Assembly (NCBI GenBank): GCA_949361645.1 | Contig: OX442420.1 | Span: forward strand, 5,501,882-5,565,881 | Source: Spongilla lacustris | Taxonomy: Eukaryota; Porifera; Demospongiae; Spongillida; Spongillidae | DNA length: 64,000 nucleotides | Direction: 5' to 3' | Shown here: piece after piece, positions 23,701 through 33,000 of the stretch | Position numbering within the stretch: position 1 is the stretch's first letter | Layout: each line of letters begins with the position of its first letter | Notes under the pieces: generated by a model | The model's database searches: none | What the model was told of the DNA's origin: nothing | Seen by the model: the letters and a program-made list of their open reading frames with translations, nothing else | Made by a program: the position numbers and the translations under genes

Positions 23701-26700
23701 CTGTAAAGAACTCCTCATGAATGGTTTGTCCATCACAAACGTCCCCCGTCACCTGGTCCCCAGACAAGTCCTGGCTTACCTACGCACGCAGTTCAGGAAC
23801 TGTGTGCCATACAACAGGATGAAGCTGATGGTTGTAGGGCTTCAGGGGCGGGGCAAGACCACCCTCCTCTCTGTGCTCAGGGACCCCACAGCCCCCCTGC
23901 CGGAGAACATCTCCACTGTGGGGGTCAACGTGGCTGACTGGGTGGTCAAGGCTCCTCCTGAGGTCATCAAGAAGACAAAGGGAAGCAATTTGAGGGTGAG
24001 AGAGAGAGTGCAGACTTCTTTTAAGATTGTACATCATGTACATGTACAGTGTACTTGTACACATTGCTCAAGTGCCTAAATGTGTACATGTAGTTGAATG
24101 CATGCATACTGACGTATATATTGGTTTTGTTTTTTTCTTTTTCTGTTATACATTTGTACATGCACAATAGTAACATGAAGTCATTTGACACTTGAACTCT
24201 TTTTTTTTAGACTCCATTCCAGTGGTTTATTTTAAAGAAGGCCATGTTGCCATGGGCCATGGGCCCCAGTAGTACTGGTCACTGTGTGTCATCTTGTTCA
24301 CCCCGCCCACAGGAAGCCATGGATGTGGTCTTCAGCACATGGGACATGGCGGGACAGGAAGTGTACTACTCCACCCACCAGTGCTTCCTGTCCAGGAACA
24401 CATTGTACCTGGTGGTGTGGAATGTGGAGGAGGGGGAGGAGGGAATCCAGCACCTTAAGCCATGGCTGCTCAACATACAGGTAAGGAAAGAGGTATGGAG
24501 GAGGGGGAGGGGTGTGGAGGAAGGGGAGGGTGTGGAGAAGGGGGAGGGGTGTGAAGGTGGTGGGAGGGGTGTGGAGGAGGTGGGAGGGGTGTGGAGGAGG
24601 TGGGAGGGGTGTGGAGGAGGTGGGAGGGGTGTGGAGGAGGTGGGAGGGGTGTGGAGGAGGGGGAGGGGTGTGGAGGTGGTGGGAGGGGTGTGAAGGAGGG
24701 GGAGGGGTGTGGAGGAGGGGGAGGGGTGTGGAGGAGGGGGAGGGGTGTGGAGGAAGGGAGGGGTGTGGAGGAGGGGGAGGGGTGTGGAGGAAGGGAGGGG
24801 TGTGGAGGAGGGGGAGGGGTGTGGAGGAAGGGGAGGGTGTGGAGAAGGGGGAGGGGTGTGAAGGTGGTGGGAGGGGTGTGGAGGAGGTGGGAGGGGTGTG
24901 GAGGAGGTGGGAGGGGTGTGGAGGAGGTGGGAGGGGTGTGGAGGAGGTGGGAGGGGTGTGGAGGAGGGGGAGGGGTGTGGAGGTGGTGGGAGGGGTGTGA
25001 AGGAGGGGGAGGGGTGTGGAGGAGGGGGAGGGGTGTGGAGGAGGGGGAGGGGTGTGGAGGAAGGGAGGGGTGTGGAGGAAGGGGAGGGTGTGGAGAAGGG
25101 GGAGGGGTGTGAAGGTGGTGGGAGGGGTGTGGAGGAGGTGGGAGGGGTGTGGAGGAGGTGGGAGGGGTGTGGAGGAGGTGGGAGGGGTGTGGAGGAGGTG
25201 GGAGGGGTGTGGAGGAGGTGGGAGGGGTGTGGAGGAGGTGGGAGGGGTGTGGAGGAGGTGGGAGGGGTGTGGAGGAGGTGGGAGGGGTGTGGAGGAGGTG
25301 GGAGGGGTGTGGAGGAGGTGGGAGGGGTGTGGAGGAGGTGGGAGGGGTGTGGAGGAGGTGGGAAGGAGAGGTACTTGTGTAGGAGGTGAGGTTGATGATA
25401 CCACTGCATGCCCAATTTTCCCGCCGCAGTCCCGGGCTCCCAGTTCCCCCGTCATCATCGTGGGTACTCATGTGGACAAGCTACCACCTAGCTCTGCCAA
25501 GGACCTCAAGGACCACTACAGCACCATGATCAGGGCTGTGTACGAGAAGAATGGCTTCCCATCCCTGTCCTAGTAGGTCGTAGAAGCATTCTTGTTTAGT
25601 GCGTCACTGGTAGCATTCCACAGCGTTCAGTTTGTATCAAGTGCTACCAAAGAGGGCATCAAGGAGCTGCAGGAGAGGATACATGCGGCAGCCTTGTCAG
25701 CCAAAACTCTGGGGACTAAGGAGCTGATCGTTGGAATGCAGGTACGCATATACATGTACATGTATCTCCAATCTGGCATGTAAGGGGGTGGGGCTACATG
25801 TATGGATTGGTTTTTTGATGGTGCACACTCTACACACCTCCCCACCCACCTTCCCACTCTCTCCACTAGGTACCAGCCAGCTACTTGGCCCTACAGAAGC
25901 AGGTAGCAGAGGAGGTGGAAAAGTGTGCCTTGGACAAGAGGCCTCCCGTGCTCAGCCAGAAGGAGTTTGCCAAGCTGGCGTCCAGCATACCAAACAACAG
26001 TGATCTTGTGGACCCTGAGGACTTGTCCGTAGGTATGTAGGGGAGGGGTGAATGTGGTGGGGCTTGTATAGGGGCATATACATGTACACTGTATGCATGT
26101 ATATTAGTAATGTACATAAAAAAACGTTAGATTTCTTTCCTTCTCCCTTTCATGCATGTACATGTACATGCACATAACATACCTACTTGTACATGTATGT
26201 GCACATTTACTACATGCACTTACACACACATGTACATGTACATATGCGCACATGTACATGTACATGTACAAACATATCTACCCACATATATACATGTAAT
26301 GCTTCAACATGTGTGCACACATGCACACACACACACACACATGCACACACACACACAGCGGCCCAGTTTCTCCACGACAACGGATCCATCCTCCATTACA
26401 ACGACCAGTTGAAAGGACTCAGCAATCTTTACTTCATAGACCCCATCTGGTTGGCCAACCTGCTGGCAGAGATCATCACCGTACCTCAGAGACAGTCCTT
26501 CGTGCAGAACGGCATCCTCAAGGAGTCCAATGTCCCCTTCATCTTCAGGGACACCCAGCGGTTCCCCAGCTCCTTTCACCAGCAGTACCTGCAGCTTTTG
26601 GAGAGGTACGAGATAGCCCTCTCCCTGGGGGAGGGGCAGTACCTGGTCCCCTCCATGCTGCCTCTTGAGCGGCCAATCATCGTTGGTCTGAACCTCCCCA

Positions 26701-26977
26701 CCGCTGAGGAACCTGTGGTGTGCGAGCGTGTGTCTGGGGGCGAGGAGGGTCAGTATCCCGTGGTGACGGAGCAGGTGGGGAACATCAGGAGGAGGTACAA
26801 GATGGCGTACATCCCCAGCGGGTTCTGGAGCCGTCTCATCTCTAGGCTGCTCATCAACCTGAAGAGGGCGGGGGTGGTGGAGGGGAGGAAGGTGCGGATG
26901 AGCTACTGGAGGAGGGGCCTGATGGTGTCACATGACGATGGAGGCTTTCTGGTGGAGTCCATAAGTCCTCCAAGTGC

Positions 26978-27043
<66 letters not shown>

Positions 27044-30000
27044 ATGTGTGTGTGTGTGTGTGTGTGTGTGTGGATGTGTGTGTGTGTGTGTGTGTGTGTG
27101 TGGATGGATGTGTACATGTACATTTATGCATGGAAGTATATATGTACATGTAGTACACCTGTACCACCTCTGTAATGACTTTCAATGTACCACCTCTGTA
27201 ATGACCTTCAATGTACCACCTCCGTAATGACCTTCAATGTACCACCTCCGTAATGACCTTCAATGTACCACCTCCGTAATGACCTTAAATGTACCACCTC
27301 TGTAATGACTTTCAATATACCACCTCTGTAGTGACCTTCAATGTACCACCTCCGTAATGACTTTCAATGTACCACCTCTGTAATGACCTTCAATGTACCA
27401 CCTCTGTAATGACTTTCAATATACCACCTCTGTAATGACCTTCAATGTACCACCTCCGTAATGACCTTCAATGTACCACCTCCGTAATGACCTTAAATGT
27501 ACCACCTCCGTAATGACCTTCAATGTACCACCTCTGTAATGACTTACAATGTACCACCTCCGTAATGACCTTCAATGTACCACCTACCTATACACTCTTT
27601 TTTAACAGAGATCTCTGGTGTTGCTGTTAACTTTGATACTGCGGACAGCCTGGGTGTGGATATCACGGTGTGGACCAGCTGTGAAGATTTCTCTGCCATG
27701 GGATACATTGTAGACCAACTGGACTCCCTTATTGACGAGTGGTTCCCAGGTAAGCTGAGGGACTGTGGTAGTGAAGGCAAAAGTAAAAGACTGAGGAATA
27801 GACCCTCCATGTCCACTGTACACATGTACATGTACATGTACACGCCATGTAGGTGTACACTGTAGGTGTTTCCAAGAATATTTTATTTAACATTTTCTGT
27901 GAGTACAATCTCCATGAAATGATTCTTATGCAATGAAATCTGCCCATCGTGGTGTTAACATGTACATGTATATACAGTGGAACCCTGAAATGCGGAGATA
28001 CATGTACAGACACCTCGATAAACTGGTCCATGTACATGTATATACAGTGGAACCCTGAAATGCGGAGATACATGTACAGACACCTCGATAAACTGGTCAC
28101 TACATGTACATGTGCATGATTCTCTACATGTAGGTCCCACGTTGAAGATGCACTAACTTACACCCCTGAATTGCAAGCACCTCTATATTCCATAATCTGG
28201 ACACTACATGTGTATGTAGTGTACTATCTGCTGCTACACAATACAAAAACACCCCGAATGGGGGACATGCAATAGAGTCATAATTTAAGTACACACACAT
28301 ACATATGTAGGAGACTCTGTACATGTATAACGCTAAATACATTAGCTGTAGTTATATACATACATGTAGTGTGCTCAAGCGTCAAGAATGATAAGTCGAT
28401 TGACAGAAACGCTTACGGCCTGTGATTACTCTTAATTTCTATTAGAAGAGCATTTAATCTTTTGCTGTTAAATTACATGTAGTTGCAAGAGATGAAAAGA
28501 AGTTTGTTGTAAAAGCATGGCTATTAAGTCTGAGGGAAATGATTGCCTCTTGCTAAGAAATATGATGTTATAAAAGCAGCACAGGAGAACACCTCTACAT
28601 GTAGGTCTTCTTGGTATGCACAATGTACTCAAGTTAGCGGCAGTGCATGGGATTGATTATTAAGTATTATCATATATGTACACTTTAGATTACATTTGCC
28701 ATCAATATCATTATGTCATTTAATGATATAGTGATGATAAAGAGTTCCAACCCCTGAAAAAAGGTCACCTCGGTAATCGGGACACATGAGGTGGGTGCCA
28801 ATGATGTCTGCATTAGAGAGGTTCCACTGTAGCACCAAATTTATAGTGTAGTGATGCTTTAAGGGACAAGCAAAATAAGAGCAGAATAAGAGCAAAATAA
28901 GAGCAGAATAAGAGCACATTGAAATGTACATGTACAGCTGAATAATAGTTTCAGTGCTTCGGACAAACAAAAAAAAAAAAAAAAAACTTGAAACAAATGT
29001 TTCTTGTTCTGTAACACTGAAGTAAGGATAATACATGTAATACATATTTTCTGTCCTCGTGTGATGAATCTATTCTGTTGTTGTGTGCAAGTAAGTCAAC
29101 ACATCTGCATGTTCAGTTAATTTACAATGATTTCCGATACATTCTGATAACAGTAATGTTACCCTCAGGACTCAATGACTGCAACGATGACGGTTCTGCC
29201 ATTGTGCAGCGTGAGGTGGTGTGGAAAGTGCCAGCCAACTACCAGAAACCTGATTGCAACACAACCGGCAGTAATTTGTCCCCTAGAGGCAGGACCCTCG
29301 CCTTTCCCCTGGAGGCATGCTGCTACCTGGCCCTGACAAGGGACCACCTTGTTGTCAAGAGCTGGGGTATCTCCGTTCCTCTGAGGCAGCTGGTGCCGGA
29401 TGTCCTTCTGACAGACCTGCCGGATGAACTGAAAATAAATTACGATGAGTTTCATTTTAACCCAAAGGACGCAGCCAGTTGTCTTGGTACAGGTGGTGCA
29501 GGTGGGCGGAATTAATAACCATCTGTGTTGATTAACAGATACTCTGTACATGTACATGTAACTAAGGTAATGTAATATCATTCCAGTACACGTACATGTA
29601 CATGTACATATAATGAACCTCAATTTGTATAACTTTGGGACAAAAAGTGGGATAAAGTTTGAAATCTTTTTATTGGCATTATTTTGTGCCCTGCATGCTT
29701 ACATGTACATGTATGTGCTATATAATATAAGTTTTGTCCTTCTGTGCATTGATGAATAAAGGCTTTTGGTTTGCATGAGTTCTTGCTAATTTTGATTAAA
29801 CGATTGTCCTTTACTTTGGGACAAATATTTAATATTTGTGCAATAGGAAGTACATGTACATGTACATGTAGGAGACCAAAAGCCTTTATTCATCAATGTG
29901 CATACATGTATGACAACACTTAACGATCTACACCATGTACATGTACACAATGTATATTTTAGCACCTACATGTACATGTATGGGTAAAATAACCTGCCAA

Positions 30001-33000
30001 TAATCATTTTAAAATAATCATTTTGCAGTTTGTGCAATAGGAAGTAGGTTTATTCATGTATGTACAACTGTACATACATGTATCTACAGGTTGGGGTGGT
30101 GTACATGTATAAAAGAATGACAACTCCTATAGTGTAACACTCTACACCATGTATATGTTAGCACCTATGGGTTAAATAAATACCTTTGCCAATAATCATT
30201 TTGTGGCACCTTAAAACAAAAATTTGGGATTACATGGTGACATTTCATTGCTCAATACATGTACTTGTACATGTACATGTACACTGTACATGTAAATGTA
30301 ATTGCTGCAATTGCAAAACTGATTTGTTGGTCCCCAGCATTGGTAATGCATGCACCCCAATGTGCCAAGTCTGAAGTGCAGTGTTAAAATGACATCACCA
30401 CTGGGTGATCTGTGATGGAATACATGTAGCTCAGATCCCGTTTAAGCAGTAAGCCATTTTGTTCCTTGGGCCTCCAGGCTCTGTGTACAGAGGGAAGTAC
30501 AAGGGGGACACAGTGGCCATCAAGGAGCTTCGTTTCCGATGCTCCAGCGAAGGGGATGAAGATGAGGAGATCTTCATGAGGGAGTCACTCTTCCTGCTCC
30601 GTGACCTTCGTCAGGAGGTGACGGTGTTGGCCCAGCTCTCACACCCCAACATAGTGGCCCTGCTCGGGGTCTCCATCAGGCCCATGTGCATCGTGCTGGA
30701 GTTTGCCCCAATGGGAAGCTTGTTTGACATTCTTGACGGCAGGGTGGAGGAGATGAGAAAGAATCAGGTGGACTTGATATCTACGGTCCTCCGCATGCCT
30801 GGAGGTGTGCTGGGCCATGTCCTGTCAGCCAAGGTTGCTATACAGGTGTGAAGAGGAGGCTGCATAGGTGTCATGGTTACCACTTGAGATTTATTCATTT
30901 GTTTTGTCCCTCCCTTTCTCCATCCCTTCTCTCATTTTATCTCTATCCCCTCCCTCTTTCCCCCTCTTCCTCTCTTCCTTCCCACCCCCCCTATTTCTTC
31001 TCCCCCCTCTGTCAGGTGGCCCAAGCCTTACACTACATTCACAATGTTGGCATCATCTATCGAGACTTGAAGTCAGACAATGTTCTGGTTTGGTCCCTAG
31101 ACCCCAATGACAGAGGTAAGTCTAAATATATCTCTATACATGTATGTGAGTGCACACACACATGCACATGGTACTCTTCCCTCCTTGCAGTCAATGTCAA
31201 GCTTGCAGACTATGGCATCTCGCGGTTTGCCAACCCAGGAGGTGTGAGGGGGGAGGAGGGAACTCCCGGTTATCAGGCCCCTGAAGCCATACAGCAAAAG
31301 GGGGAGGGGCAAGCCTTCGACGAAAAAGTTATTATCTACAATCCAATATTGTGTTTTAACCCCCACGTTAATCTGCTTGGTTATAGGTCGACATTTTCTC
31401 ATTTGGAATGTTGCTGTATGAGCTGCTTACGGGACAGAGACCCTTTGAATCACAGGGCTCCAACCATGAGATCAACCGTGCCATTTGCAAGGGAGAGAGA
31501 CCCCTTCTGAAAGACGGCAACCTGCAGCCAATGTTCCCAGCACTGGTGGACCTTATGGAGGACTGCTGGAGACATGCACCTGCCAAGAGGCCAGCCGCCC
31601 ACGAGGTGAGCTGGGGGCATTCTGCATGCATCGGTCGGTTTATTAACCTTCACCCCGTGTTGAATCACACTGTGAATATTTAAACTGTCATCCCCATCTC
31701 CCCTACCTCCTCCCCATCCCTCCCACCTCCTCCCAATTCCTCCCCATCCCTCCCACCTCCTCCCCATCCCTCCCCATCCCTCCCACCTCCTCCCCATCCC
31801 TCCCCATCCCTCCCACCTCCCCATCCCTCCCCATCCCTCCCACCTCCTCCCCATCCCTCCCCATCCCTCCCACCTCCCCATCCCTCCCACCTCCCCATCC
31901 CTCCCACCTCCCCATCCCTCCCACCTCCCCATCCCTCCCACCTCCCCATCCCTCCCACCTCCTCCCCATCCCTCCCACATCCTCCTCATCCCTCCCACCT
32001 CCTCCCCATCCCTCCCACCTCCTTCCCATCCCTCCCACCTCCTCCCATCCCTCCCACCTTCTCCACATCCCTCCACCTCGTTCCCATCCCTCACACCTCT
32101 TCCTCACCCCTCCCATCTCCTCCCCAACCTGCTGCATCATGCAAGACATACATGTACATGTATGTGTGTGAATGACACACACATACACATGTACATGTAC
32201 GTGTACATGTACACATGTAAACTTGAAAGCTGCATGTACACATGTATCCTATTGCTAAAAAAAATTTAAAACCTTTATGTTATGTCTTGATGTCCCCGAT
32301 CTAAAGTTAGCCAACCTCCTCCCTCCTCAGATTGTGGCTCAGATTAACTCCCCTGGATTTTTCTGTCGTAAGCACACCATCACCACCTATGTGGACCAGC
32401 CTCTACTCAAGGTGGACGCAGTAAATGTTGCCCCAGCAACGGCTGGCCCGCTCTCCGAAGGGTATCAGGTCTGGATACTGACCAAGCAGAGTGAGGATAA
32501 GCAGCTGTGTGTTCTTGATGCGCACAGGGGCACGTTCAGGCGTGCAGAGGCCACCCTCCCTGGTGGTAGGGCACATGCCACCATTGTAATCAACCAGGAA
32601 GAGAGGAAGAGGATCTGGATCAGTACTCTGGTGAGCGCGGGGGTGGGGGCTAGCTCACACATCTACATGACATTGTTGTCTTATTCATACATGTACAATA
32701 TACACTACCCCATCACCCCTCACCCCTCACACTGTACACTACACCATCACTCCTCCGTAGCACTACTATGAGGTGCAGGTATATGGTATGGACCCAACTA
32801 ATGAGCCAAAGCATTTGTGGAGCTTTAAGATGTCTGATGCAGTGTTGGCCTTCTTAGCAGAAGTTAAAGACAACAAGGTACATGTGCATGTACATGCTTA
32901 CATTTGCATTGTATGGCAAATTACAATTTACATGTACGTGTACCCTATAGAGGTACATGTACATGTACATTATTAACTGATTTGCCTTCTGATGATTATA

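Larger units (their letters stand above)
25870..29501 (+). other. LRRK1: LRRK-like exons 10-13: COR domain
   Basis: Residues about 864-1280 follow the Roc domain as the C-terminal-of-Roc dimerisation region. Typical COR phrases are VLSQKEFAKLA, FLHDNGSILHYND, LYFIDPIWLANLLAEIIT and VPSMLPLER. COR-B continues to FWSRLISRLLINLK and the short exons 12-13. The last bases of exon 13 already encode the start of the kinase glycine loop (LGTGGAG). Domain order and length fit the family. Confidence 0.85.

Noticed and set aside
24298..25573. 300+ codon frames in the 20-bp minisatellite
   Set aside because: The minisatellite is intronic: the flanking exons 7 and 8 join in phase and restore the Roc domain without it.
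31450..32188. Gly/Trp-rich minus-strand frames opposite the kinase/WD40 intron
   Set aside because: Translation of the CCATCCCTCCCACCTCC minisatellite on the opposite strand. No signal of a gene.
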